From the NCBI GenBank assembly GCA_012718915.1, contig JAAYBI010000012.1, positions 1 through 64,000 of the forward strand: 64,000 nucleotides of DNA. Reading direction: 5' to 3'. The notes below the pieces were generated by a model that was not told the origin of the DNA, did not search any database, and saw only the letters and a program-made list of their open reading frames with translations. The translations under genes were made by a program, and so were the position numbers. This stretch comes from Clostridiaceae bacterium. Its GTDB lineage: Bacteria > Bacillota > Clostridia > Saccharofermentanales > Saccharofermentanaceae. Below are positions 9,650 through 17,650 of this stretch, in pieces; within the stretch, counting starts at the first letter, position 1; the number at the start of each line of letters is the position of its first letter.

Positions 9650-11544
9650 GCCATAAAGATAATATCGCATCTAAGCCTCCTAAGCGCAGAGGTCCGATGG
9701 GCGGCGGTCATCCCGGAATGGGCGCCATGCTCCCCAGCGAAAAAGCCAGTGATTTTAAGGGCACCTTGCACCGCTTACTGAAAACCCTTCGACCACACCG
9801 CGCCATCATAATCGCAGTCTTCATCCTCGCAATTTTCAGCACAGCTTTTAGCATTCTTGCGCCAAAAGTATTGGCTCGAGCTTTTGATATTATCGGAGAT
9901 GCAGTAATGATGCGTTTTTCGACAGGTTCCGGCGATTTAGATTACAAATCTCTCTTATATATTTTGCTCGCGGTAGCCGGCATTTATATATTCTCGTCAT
10001 TTTTTAACTGGCTCACCCACTATACGATGGCCGGGGTTTCTCAGAAAATATCTTACGAACTGCGGCAGGATATCGACAATAAGCTTGCTCTTTTACCACT
10101 GAGTTACTATGACAAAACGCCTCGCGGAGAAATTTTGAGCCGTGTCAGTAATGATATGGATAATATCGCTATGACCCTCCAACAGGGGTTAACACAATTA
10201 ATCAGCTCCGTGACGATGATTATCGGCATCCTGATTATGATGCTGACGATCAGTCCGCTCTTGACGCTGGTCAGCATCGTAACTTTACCGGTTGCCGCAT
10301 TGGTTACCGCGCGTATTGCCAAACACTCGCAGAAACACTTTTCAAGACTTTGGGAGACGACCGGAACGCTTAACGGACATATTGAAGAGATGTTTACCGG
10401 CCATCAAGTGATCACGATTTTCAATCGACAGGATAAAGCGGCTGCCTTTTTCGAGGCCGAAAACGAAAAACTCTATCGGTCTTCATACAAGGCTCAATTC
10501 ATTTCAGGTATTGTCATGCCGGCAATGAATGTCCTCAATAATCTCGGCTATGTCATTCTGTGCGTCATCGGCGGCATTCGTATGGTGAATGGGCAAATGT
10601 CGATTGGCGATATTACCGCTTTCATTACATACTCTAAACAGTTCACAATGCCCATCACACAGACCTCGAGCATCCTCAACACGATGCAATCCACTATAGC
10701 ATCCGCAGAACGCGTATACAGCCTTCTAGATGAGCAGGAAGAGATTCATGATGCGCCGGCTTCGGATTTACCTGAAAAAGCCCGTGGCGAGATTGAGTTT
10801 ATTGATGTCGACTTCTCATATTTACCGGATGAACCGCTCATTACAAAAATGAACCTTCATGTCTCTCCCGGTCAAACCGTAGCGATTGTCGGGCCAACCG
10901 GCGCCGGAAAGACCACACTAGTTAATCTGTTGCTCCGTTTCTATGATATTCAAAACGGCGCCATTCTGTTGGACGGCATTGACATCCGTCAATACCCCCG
11001 CGATGTGCTGCGCTCCTATTTTGGCATGGTGCTTCAAGATACGTGGCTGTTTTCCGGTACCATTCGGGACAATCTCATGTACGGCGTAGGCGATCATGTC
11101 AGCGAGATTCCCGACGAGTCCGACATGATTGCTGCCGCCAAGGCCGCATACGTGGATCACTTTGTCAAAACCTTGCCCGACGGATATAATACACTGCTCA
11201 CGGATCAGGCCACCAGCCTGTCTCAAGGTCAAAAGCAGTTGCTTACCATTGCAAGATCCTTCCTGGCAGATCCTTCTATTCTTATTCTGGACGAGGCAAC
11301 CAGTTCCGTTGACACTCGTACTGAGCTTTTGATCCAAAAGGCCATGTCAAAACTCTCTGTCGGACGGACCAGTTTTGTCATCGCTCACAGGCTTTCAACG
11401 ATTAAGGATGCCGATACCATCTTGGTGATGAATGAGGGAAAAATCGTAGAGCAAGGCGATCATGAGTCTCTGTTAGCCGCAAATGGCTTTTATCACGACC
11501 TTTATTACAGCCAATTCAGATCAGAGCTTGACGAGGCCATTTGA
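9646..11544 (+). CDS. ABC exporter half-transporter, catalytic subunit
   Basis: This 632-residue partner of the preceding protein has a Gly/Met/Pro-rich cytoplasmic leader (RRGPMGGGHPGMGAM), six membrane helices (about 50-360) and a complete nucleotide-binding domain: Walker A GPTGAGKTT, signature LSQGQKQLLTIARSF, Walker B LILDEATSSVD with the catalytic Glu, and H-loop AHRLST. It supplies the active hydrolysis site of the heterodimer. The longer N-terminus is usual for the second subunit. No clear terminator follows. The pair closely parallels the one at 39648-43393. Confidence 0.93.
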   Translation: MSHKDNIASKPPKRRGPMGGGHPGMGAMLPSEKASDFKGTLHRLLKTLRPHRAIIIAVFILAIFSTAFSILAPKVLARAFDIIGDAVMMRFSTGSGDLDYKSLLYILLAVAGIYIFSSFFNWLTHYTMAGVSQKISYELRQDIDNKLALLPLSYYDKTPRGEILSRVSNDMDNIAMTLQQGLTQLISSVTMIIGILIMMLTISPLLTLVSIVTLPVAALVTARIAKHSQKHFSRLWETTGTLNGHIEEMFTGHQVITIFNRQDKAAAFFEAENEKLYRSSYKAQFISGIVMPAMNVLNNLGYVILCVIGGIRMVNGQMSIGDITAFITYSKQFTMPITQTSSILNTMQSTIASAERVYSLLDEQEEIHDAPASDLPEKARGEIEFIDVDFSYLPDEPLITKMNLHVSPGQTVAIVGPTGAGKTTLVNLLLRFYDIQNGAILLDGIDIRQYPRDVLRSYFGMVLQDTWLFSGTIRDNLMYGVGDHVSEIPDESDMIAAAKAAYVDHFVKTLPDGYNTLLTDQATSLSQGQKQLLTIARSFLADPSILILDEATSSVDTRTELLIQKAMSKLSVGRTSFVIAHRLSTIKDADTILVMNEGKIVEQGDHESLLAANGFYHDLYYSQFRSELDEAI

Positions 11545-11703
11545 CTAAGTATATTTTTCATATCATTAATTCTTGTGTCTCGATTATCATTCGTCGATTG
11601 TCAATTGTCCGGATAAATTTACAATTCGTTGACTTTTTTGCCTGCTATTCGAATTAGAATAGAAATACGAATTTCTAAATTTGATTTCGAGAGGTCACTG
11701 CGA

Positions 11704-13023
11704 ATGAATATCTGGGATATTTTGAATATAAAACAAACTCATCGAAATGAATTAATAAGGGATGCATTTGTTCAGGCATTTTGCTCAGTCAAACATGAAT
11801 ATTTTTCAAAAGAAGGATTTAACATCTTGTTTGAGTCATACCATCGGGCAATCATGATAGCAAACAATATCGAGAATCGACCGGACCTTTCTGAATCAGA
11901 CTCGGACTATGTCTTAGATTCGACAACCCGGGCCTATCTGGATCAGATGTTAGCAATCCGCAACCGTGTTTACGCTCAAGAGCCGACGACATCGATTCCC
12001 AAAGACATCCTGCTCCGCATTGATGACATAATTGCTTTCCTTGCCGGGATGATGGCGTTGCATCACGATTTCTATTCTCGAATTAATATTACCAATTGGA
12101 AAAAACTCTTGCAGACTGACTTGCTATGCTATCCTAAGATTGTGAATTTCCTTCGGTTGCCGGTACTATCTTGCATCTCTACTAACCCGATTTTGCCACA
12201 CGATATTTTTGTGTTTTTAGACCTTGTCTTTCACTGGACAGACTCTTCCTATAGCATTCCTCAATCCATGAGTGTCGAAAAACAAGTCGTGTCTATTGAG
12301 ACCGATCCAAGTTGGCGAGTTGATTTCTCGGCTTTTGAGGCGCCAATGAGCCACACCAATGCGCCTCGTCCTTATTCCTCACACATGCCTAATGTTTTCC
12401 GGGCGTCGCCGAACAGCAACCCGAATCATAAGATCGATTTCGAGAAATATGCAACTCATCGACATAACGCGAGAATGGCAATCATTAATGGCGAAGAGGA
12501 TCGTGCTGAAGAAGAATTTATTCTTGCTTACAAGACTTATGATCAGGATCCTGACATCTTTGTTATTTATTTTGAGTACTTGAATTCCTTGGAAGACGCT
12601 GACCACAAAAAATTTATGTGTGATATTCACCTGATGATATTGGATCGGTTGTTGTCCTTTTATCCTCAGAGTTTCTCTTTCAGACTTTCGAAAATCGAGT
12701 TGCAGTCCCTTTCAAAACCTGTCGACGAATCTATCAAAGCCTATAAGATTCTGCTCGCAGAGTACCCGGACAGTCTGAAAATTCTCTATCATATCGCCAA
12801 AGTCTACGAGCGAAATAACCAGACAAATCACGCCCGCAAGTATATTCGACAAATCGAAAAATCCTATGCATCTACGCAGATTAGGCTCAAAAGCGGGCGC
12901 GGATTTTCTACGGAACCCGGAATCGTTTCCGAGCACATTCGACTTAACGACGAAGTCTATCGTATGATATCACGAGACGCTGAACCGAACGGCAAATTCG
13001 CCAATGTGCCGCGCAAAGCATAG
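11704..13023 (+). CDS. Degenerate J-domain / TPR-like hypothetical protein
   Basis: This 439-residue protein has no confident family. Its first 55 residues (MNIWDILNIKQTHRNELIRDAF..., ending FNILFESYHRAI) resemble the divergent J-domains of Firmicutes proteins beginning WDILGIEPT, but the HPD tripeptide that activates DnaK is absent. The middle (about 230-260) is Ser/Asn/Pro-rich and probably disordered. The C-terminal half is helical with TPR-like pairs, for example EEEFILAYKTYDQDPDIFVIYF and SIKAYKILLAEYPDSLKILYHIAKVYE. No signal peptide or membrane segment. The ATG at 11704, with GAGAGG upstream, fits the WDIL motif; an open frame 25 codons longer is ignored. A scaffold or co-chaperone-like role is only a guess. 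Confidence 0.7.
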   Translation: MNIWDILNIKQTHRNELIRDAFVQAFCSVKHEYFSKEGFNILFESYHRAIMIANNIENRPDLSESDSDYVLDSTTRAYLDQMLAIRNRVYAQEPTTSIPKDILLRIDDIIAFLAGMMALHHDFYSRINITNWKKLLQTDLLCYPKIVNFLRLPVLSCISTNPILPHDIFVFLDLVFHWTDSSYSIPQSMSVEKQVVSIETDPSWRVDFSAFEAPMSHTNAPRPYSSHMPNVFRASPNSNPNHKIDFEKYATHRHNARMAIINGEEDRAEEEFILAYKTYDQDPDIFVIYFEYLNSLEDADHKKFMCDIHLMILDRLLSFYPQSFSFRLSKIELQSLSKPVDESIKAYKILLAEYPDSLKILYHIAKVYERNNQTNHARKYIRQIEKSYASTQIRLKSGRGFSTEPGIVSEHIRLNDEVYRMISRDAEPNGKFANVPRKA

Positions 13024-13079
13024 ATAGTCAGTTTCTTAGCAGAATCGTCCTGAGGATTAAGGCTATTCGATTTTGTCTA

Positions 13080-13108
13080 TTGACAATTGTACACTTGAAA
13101 AAGATAAT
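13080..13108 (+). promoter_or_regulatory. Promoter of tRNA-Ala
   Basis: TTGACA at 13080-13085 and GATAAT at 13103-13108 are separated by exactly 17 bp, 39 bases before the mature tRNA. Confidence 0.75.
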
Positions 13109-13115
13109 GATTCTT

Positions 13116-13138
13116 GTTGAGGGCATTTGGCCCTCAAC
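13116..13138 (+). promoter_or_regulatory. Perfect hairpin in the 5' leader of pre-tRNA-Ala
   Basis: GTTGAGGGC / GCCCTCAAC form a 9-bp stem with a five-base loop, ending eight bases before the tRNA and starting near the predicted transcription start. No T-run follows, so it is unlikely to terminate; it may shape RNase P processing or protect the 5' end. Confidence 0.6.
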
Positions 13139-13146
13139 TAATGTTC

Positions 13147-13223
13147 GGGGAATTAGCTCAGTCTGGGAGAGCGCTTGCTTCGCATGTAAGAGGTCGCCGG
13201 TTCGAGCCCGGTATTCTCCACCA
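13147..13223 (+). tRNA. tRNA-Ala, anticodon CGC
   Basis: The 77-base cloverleaf folds completely. Acceptor GGGGAAT/ATTCTCC carries the G3-U70 wobble that defines alanine identity. The D stem is GCTC/GAGC, the anticodon stem CTTGC/GTAAG with loop TTCGCAT (anticodon CGC, reading GCG), the T stem GCCGG/CCGGT with loop TTCGAGC, and the CCA end is encoded. A dedicated promoter and terminator make it a single-gene transcript. Confidence 0.96.
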
Positions 13224-13293
13224 TTATCGGAACGGAATACAATAGAATATTGGGGAATGAACGTCTCCCCGGCTTCTGGCCGAACCGCATTTT

Positions 13294-13334
13294 GCTGATG
13301 ACTTCTGTGTATTCACAGGAGCATCAGCTTTTTT
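13294..13334 (+). terminator. Rho-independent terminator after tRNA-Ala
   Basis: GCTGATG (13294-13300) pairs with CATCAGC (13322-13328) around an inner CTTCTGTG/CACAGGAG stem with a TATT loop; six T bases follow at 13329-13334. Confidence 0.88.
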
Positions 13335-13509
13335 ATGCGGTAATCATCAGTACACTCGGCATCCGTCATTTGTCTAAATTACTGTTGACGTATAATTCGT
13401 CACAAAACGATACAAAAATAGTATAATGAAACATATCGTTTTTTTGATTTTTTGGCGGACTTTTGACTGGCTTATCGGAGAATTTGATAAACCTCGTGCG
13501 GAGGCTTTT

Positions 13510-13977
13510 ATGAGTGATATAACCATCCGACCTCTTGAGAAGGATGAATACAATGCTGCGCTTAATCTCGTCCTTCATGTATTCATGCGTTTTCAGTCGG
13601 ATTCATTCACACCGGAAGGAGTTGATACTTTTCGACGCTTTGTTGATCCGGTTCATATGCTACCATTAATCGAATGCGGCATCATGTTCTTTCGAGGTGC
13701 GTTTGATGAGGGGCGTCTTGTCGGCGTTATTGCTACAAGAGGGTTTCCCCATATATCACTGCTATTTGTCAATCCCAGCGATCACTGCCGCGGCATCGCG
13801 ACGCTTCTTGTGCAAGATATTGTTAGTATCGCCAAAGAAAAAGCGTTTACGGCTGTTTCCGTAAACGCTTCATCCTATGCCATTCCGTTTTATCGTCGAT
13901 TGGGATTCGTATCACTCGATACCGAGAAAGTCGAGAATGGGATTCGCTTTACGCCTATGACTCTCAATATCGGTTGA
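13510..13977 (+). CDS. GNAT family N-acetyltransferase
   Basis: This 155-residue protein has the single GNAT fold that transfers acetyl from acetyl-CoA to an amine. The beta4 strand and pyrophosphate loop read LLFVNPSDHCRGIATLLV (HCRGIA in place of the usual Q/RxxGxG/A), and motif B is VNASSYAIPFYRRLGF. The start at 13510 follows GGAGG by five bases; a longer frame from 13426 lacks one. The gene converges on the SDR gene with an eight-base gap. The acceptor cannot be predicted. The coding sequence contains a perfect hairpin at 13841-13870. Confidence 0.85.
   Translation: MSDITIRPLEKDEYNAALNLVLHVFMRFQSDSFTPEGVDTFRRFVDPVHMLPLIECGIMFFRGAFDEGRLVGVIATRGFPHISLLFVNPSDHCRGIATLLVQDIVSIAKEKAFTAVSVNASSYAIPFYRRLGFVSLDTEKVENGIRFTPMTLNIG
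13841..13870 (+). repeat. Perfect 12-bp inverted repeat inside the GNAT gene
   Basis: AAGCGTTTACGG (13841-13852) and CCGTAAACGCTT (13859-13870) are exact reverse complements with a six-base loop. The stretch encodes AFTAVSVNA within the acetyl-CoA binding region, so it is coding, but a 12-bp perfect stem is rare in a gene body. Confidence 0.85.
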
Positions 13978-13985
13978 ATTTAGCT

Positions 13986-15008
13986 TCAGGCTTCCTTCTT
14001 CTCGGACTTCTTGTCTTGACGTTTAACCCACTTAACCGTATCTGCGAGGGATGCTGTGATATCACGCGGCTTATACTGTAAATCTTTTTCGGCTAAGGTA
14101 TGATTATATTTGACATTCGGGTATAACGTAAACAATGCAAATTGATCAATCGGTGCTTGCTTCTTGCTGATGCGATAGTATAAGCGTGATAATTTCGCAG
14201 TTTTTCTGGCCATCCAGAGCGGTACTACTTTCTTAAGCGGCGGGTACCCGGTAATATTCTGAAGACCATCCAGAAATTCCTTGGAACTAATGTGCTGGTT
14301 TGAAAGGATATAGCACGACCCTTTGTTTCCTTTCTCCGCTGCAGAAAGAACGCCTTGCGCCACGTCTCTGACATCTGCAAAGTCATATCCGCCGGTGACC
14401 GCCGTCGTAATATCTCCGGATAAGTATTCGCGAATGAGATCGACGACTTCGGAATTCCCGAACTCGTAAGGACCAATTATCCCCGAAGGATGTACGATAA
14501 CCGCATTGAGTCCGTTGAGTGCTACTTTGTTGAGAATGTATTGCGTCGCTTCTGCCTTGGACTTAGCGTAATCACCGGCAACCAAATCGCGGTTAAAGTG
14601 AGCTATCTCTGACACATCTTCTCCGTTTGCCTTGATCGGAATCGCATGTGCAGAACCAATATAGACCAATCGCCCATATCTCTTCTTGACGCATATATCC
14701 GTCACATTCATCGTACCCTGAACGTTGATCCGATGAATCTGAGGATCTCTTACCGTAGCAATCGCTCTCTTTTCGGCGGTATGGATGACAACCGCTTCTC
14801 TGGGATTTTCAATATCGAAGAACGGTTTAAGCGTTTCCTTGTTTAAAATGTCTCCATGGACAACTTCAACCGGTAATCCCTTCAACGGAAGCGCATCCAC
14901 ATCCGGATGAACAAGAACGCGAACGCTTTGTCCATGATCCAAGAGCAACCTCACAATCGTATTGCCTAATTGGTTGATGCCGTCTGTAACCAAATACTGA
15001 CGTGTCAT
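13986..15008 (-). CDS. NAD(P)-dependent epimerase/dehydratase family protein (extended SDR)
   Basis: This 340-residue extended short-chain dehydrogenase has an N-terminal Rossmann fold. The nucleotide-binding motif, normally TGxxGxxG, reads TDGINQLG, so the first Gly is Asp. The active-site YxxxK is YAKSK (DLVAGDYAKSKAEATQYIL), and HPSGIIGPYEFGN matches the substrate loop of NAD-dependent sugar epimerases and dihydroflavonol reductase-like proteins. The C-terminus is Lys-rich. GGGGGG precedes the ATG. The altered loop may change cofactor affinity. Substrate unknown. Confidence 0.85.
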   Translation of the reverse strand: MTRQYLVTDGINQLGNTIVRLLLDHGQSVRVLVHPDVDALPLKGLPVEVVHGDILNKETLKPFFDIENPREAVVIHTAEKRAIATVRDPQIHRINVQGTMNVTDICVKKRYGRLVYIGSAHAIPIKANGEDVSEIAHFNRDLVAGDYAKSKAEATQYILNKVALNGLNAVIVHPSGIIGPYEFGNSEVVDLIREYLSGDITTAVTGGYDFADVRDVAQGVLSAAEKGNKGSCYILSNQHISSKEFLDGLQNITGYPPLKKVVPLWMARKTAKLSRLYYRISKKQAPIDQFALFTLYPNVKYNHTLAEKDLQYKPRDITASLADTVKWVKRQDKKSEKKEA

Positions 15009-15353
15009 AATTCAACCCCCCAATCATATATTATTAATTCAGACTATCCACTTGAACTATTCGTGTTGCACTCAGAATTAGTGCATGATGATTATTTGTA
15101 TTTTCATTATGCAACGAAGTATGGACACAGTGATTGAAAAAGTGAAAACAATTTGTCGTTTTATAATATCAAATGTGAACAAATAGTTTCCAACTGTCAA
15201 TAAAAACAGAGAAAGCCCCATTTTAGGGGCTTTCTCGCAACTTTTCGTGACAATTTCTACTATGTCATAGAAAGGGAATTGCAAAGCAGTCATGACAAAT
15301 TAATGTTATTTTTTGGCTAAAATGAGATACCTTTTCGCTCGTCTATAACCGTG
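15009..15353. other. Intergenic region upstream of the SDR gene
   Basis: This 345-base stretch carries the leftward terminator at 15209-15236. On the minus strand nearer the SDR gene there is AT-rich sequence with a possible -10 (TATTAT) near 15160 but no matching -35. No gene is visible; the open frame opposite the terminator has no family features. Confidence 0.5.
15209..15236 (-). terminator. Rho-independent terminator after the ECF/DUF1893 operon
   Basis: GAGAAAGCCCC (15209-15219) and GGGGCTTTCTC (15226-15236) form a perfect 11-bp stem with a six-base loop. On the minus strand it is followed by TGTTTTTATT, so it ends transcription from the genes at 15354-16413. Confidence 0.88.
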
Positions 15354-15791
15354 TTATTCCGGAATCGGGTTTGCTCTCATCTCCCTCATTTTTCTTTGAA
15401 GCGCATCAAAAGCTTCCTGCCCATCCCGGATATTCAGTACCGTTTCTTCCATCGGGCACATGCCATCTCCTTTTCGATTAACGACATATGGAACTATCTC
15501 TTCATAAGTGACAATTACATCCGAATTCGCGAACGCGTCCAAAGCATGCCGGCTGATGGTCTTGGCATATACAAACTTAACCCCGCCAAAAATCAGAAGC
15601 AGAGCAACTGCTCGTCCGATGATTTTGTCCGCTACGGAAGCGCCTTGCATTTTATCTCGAGCATTTGAAAGACAATACATCGGAGGTGCAATCCCTCGCT
15701 CTTCCGATTCATAAACGTAATCCCCTGAGACGAGAACAAATCCGACACCGGAGTTTTCAAGCCGTCTTTTTGCTTCTTCTGAAAAATCCAT
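15354..15791 (-). CDS. DUF1893 domain protein (TM1506-like, deaminase fold)
   Basis: This 145-residue protein belongs to the DUF1893/TM1506 family, a cytidine-deaminase-like fold with no assigned reaction. Diagnostic segments are GASVADKIIGRAVALLLIFGGVKFVYAKTIS, YEEIVPYVVNRKGDGMCPMEETV and a helical end. The start at 15791 follows GGGAGG by eight bases; an ATG 11 codons earlier is less likely. Its start lies inside the end of the upstream ECF S-component gene (35-base overlap), so the two are coupled. Conserved Cys and Glu in GMCPME may bind metal or substrate (inference). Confidence 0.88.
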   Translation of the reverse strand: MDFSEEAKRRLENSGVGFVLVSGDYVYESEERGIAPPMYCLSNARDKMQGASVADKIIGRAVALLLIFGGVKFVYAKTISRHALDAFANSDVIVTYEEIVPYVVNRKGDGMCPMEETVLNIRDGQEAFDALQRKMREMRANPIPE

Positions 15792-16413
15792 CGATGATGC
15801 CTCCCTTGTGTAATGCCAGGACAATCGGCGGTATGACGATTAACTGAATGACAATACCCACAAAGCCGGTAGAAACAGCGGCCACTACGGATGCGGCGTT
15901 CGCACCCTTTATCTCAAACAATTTGGCTAATACGTAGAGCGAGCCCGCATAAACTAATCTTCCAAAAAGCATCGCGGCAATCAACGTAATGACAATGGCC
16001 TCAAGGCGCTTGACCCAGACAGAAATCGACTTGTTCGTCATTTTTTGCAGAAGCAGTGAAAGTGGAGCGAGTGGCTTATAGAAACCGAGTGTGTGATACA
16101 TCAGTCCTGAAACTCCACCATATACGGCTAATTCCATAACCATAAACGGCATAATCGGTGCCGGTGGCATTCCCGTGATCAGCGAACCAATGAAAGGCGA
16201 CAGCGCGCCCACGATCGCGCCAACTATAGGCCCGAGAATGACGCCGCCTAAAAGAACCGGAATGTGCATGGGTAAGAATACACGGCCCGTAGTCGGCCCG
16301 CCTGCTAAGTGAAAAAAGTAGGGGATAATGATGGACAAGGCCAGCATCATTCCTCCGACGGTTAATTTTAGTACATACGATCTGATTTCATTTCTCTTGA
16401 GTGATTCTTTCAC
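15757..16413 (-). CDS. ECF transporter S component
   Basis: This 218-residue integral membrane protein has about six helices. Hydrophobic blocks include GGMMLALSIIIPYFFHLAG, FLPMHIPVLLGGVILGPIVG and a GSLITGMPPAPIMPFMVMELAVYGGVSG segment typical of group II ECF substrate-binding subunits for vitamins or their precursors. It should dock onto a shared EcfA-A'-T energising module encoded elsewhere, since none is in this window. It starts with GTG (16413), preceded by AGAGG. Coupling with the DUF1893 gene suggests a shared substrate or a salvage step. Vitamin identity is not readable. Confidence 0.82.
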   Translation of the reverse strand: MKESLKRNEIRSYVLKLTVGGMMLALSIIIPYFFHLAGGPTTGRVFLPMHIPVLLGGVILGPIVGAIVGALSPFIGSLITGMPPAPIMPFMVMELAVYGGVSGLMYHTLGFYKPLAPLSLLLQKMTNKSISVWVKRLEAIVITLIAAMLFGRLVYAGSLYVLAKLFEIKGANAASVVAAVSTGFVGIVIQLIVIPPIVLALHKGGIIDGFFRRSKKTA

Positions 16414-16434
16414 AAAATACCTCTGTACGCTTAT

Positions 16435-17574
16435 TTATTTGCTCTCTGCTACTAATTGGTCAAATTCGGACTGTAGTGTTTTCAAATCTTGAATAATCGA
16501 CAGAGACTGTGGACATACCGCCTCACACGCACCGCACTCGCTGCATTTCTCGGCCTTCGAATCCGGGTTAAATTGCTGGGTCCATTGCCATATGACCTCG
16601 CCCTTATTACCGTACATTGCATAATCGTTCCATACCTTGAAATTGCCGGGTATATCGACACCAAACGGACAGGGCATGCAATAGCCACAGGCCGTGCATC
16701 CGTTCTTTATTCGGGCTCGAAGTCTTTCCTCGACGCGAATGACGGCATTCCTTTCATCTTCATCGAGCGCCTTAAAATCTGCAAACGTCTCACAGTTTTC
16801 GACCACCTGTTCCATCGTTGACATGCCGCTCAAGATGACCTTTACGTTATCCAACGTTCCGACCCATCGCATCGCCCAACGCGCAGCGGAGTCATCGGGA
16901 CGAAGCTCGGTGAACACGGAGCGAATATCATCCGGCAATTTTGCGATTGATCCGCCCTTTATCGGCTCCATGACCACCACAGGAATCCCTAAAGACGTCG
17001 CCAGCTCGTAGCCCTTTATCCCGGCCTGCTCACGAGTATCCATGTAGTTGAGCTGCAATTGGCAAAAATCCCAGTTGCAGTAATGAATGATCTCTTCAAA
17101 AACCTTGTATTCATCGTGAAAAGAGAATCCAAGATGGCGTATCTTGCCGTTCTCCTTGAGGGACATGAGATATTCGACAACGCCCAAATCACGCATGCTT
17201 GCCCAAGATGAAGCGGACAGTGCATGAAGCATATAAAAATCAACATAATCCTGTTGCAGTCGATTCAATTGATTCACAAACATCGCCTTCGCATCATCTA
17301 GAATCTTAACTTCCCAACAAGGTAACTTCGTTGCAAGATAGTACGTATCTCTTGAGTATTTCTTAAGATATTCACCCACAAAAAGTTCGCTTTCTTTATC
17401 GTGATAAGGATACGCCGTATCAAAATACGTCACGCCGTTGAGATATGCATAATCGAGCATCGCGGATGACTTGTTCCTGTCGATTCGTCCCTCTTCGGTC
17501 AATGGGAAACGCATACAGCCAAAACCGAGAAGCGAGACCTTTGCAGCAGATTTTGGGAAAACTCTTTGATTCAT
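16435..17574 (-). CDS. Aldo/keto reductase with C-terminal 4Fe-4S ferredoxin domain
   Basis: This 379-residue cytoplasmic oxidoreductase has an N-terminal aldo/keto reductase barrel with the catalytic tetrad (Asp and Tyr in FDTAYPYHDKESE, Lys in LATKLP, His in FYMLHALS). A C-terminal ferredoxin-like domain carries two cysteine clusters, CTACGYCMPCPFGVDIP and CSECGACEAVCPQS, giving eight Cys for two iron-sulfur clusters. This architecture is common in anaerobic Firmicutes; its natural substrates are mostly unknown. The start at 17574 has GGAGG. It is 21 bases from the ECF gene on the same strand. Confidence 0.93.
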   Translation of the reverse strand: MNQRVFPKSAAKVSLLGFGCMRFPLTEEGRIDRNKSSAMLDYAYLNGVTYFDTAYPYHDKESELFVGEYLKKYSRDTYYLATKLPCWEVKILDDAKAMFVNQLNRLQQDYVDFYMLHALSASSWASMRDLGVVEYLMSLKENGKIRHLGFSFHDEYKVFEEIIHYCNWDFCQLQLNYMDTREQAGIKGYELATSLGIPVVVMEPIKGGSIAKLPDDIRSVFTELRPDDSAARWAMRWVGTLDNVKVILSGMSTMEQVVENCETFADFKALDEDERNAVIRVEERLRARIKNGCTACGYCMPCPFGVDIPGNFKVWNDYAMYGNKGEVIWQWTQQFNPDSKAEKCSECGACEAVCPQSLSIIQDLKTLQSEFDQLVAESK

Positions 17575-17601
17575 GGGGCACCTCCATCGGAACCTTATTG
17601 A

Positions 17602-17650
17602 TGTCGCCTGTTATGGAATGCATTCTCTATACTTCATGCCTCAGGCGACA
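17602..17650 (-). repeat. Inverted repeat spanning the stop of the NERD-like gene
   Basis: TGTCGCCTG (17602-17610) and CAGGCGACA (17642-17650) are perfect 9-bp arms, and the loop contains the palindrome GAATGCATTC. The right arm lies in the last codons of the upstream gene. Without a T-run it may be a weak terminator or a processing/attenuation site before the aldo/keto reductase. Confidence 0.5.
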
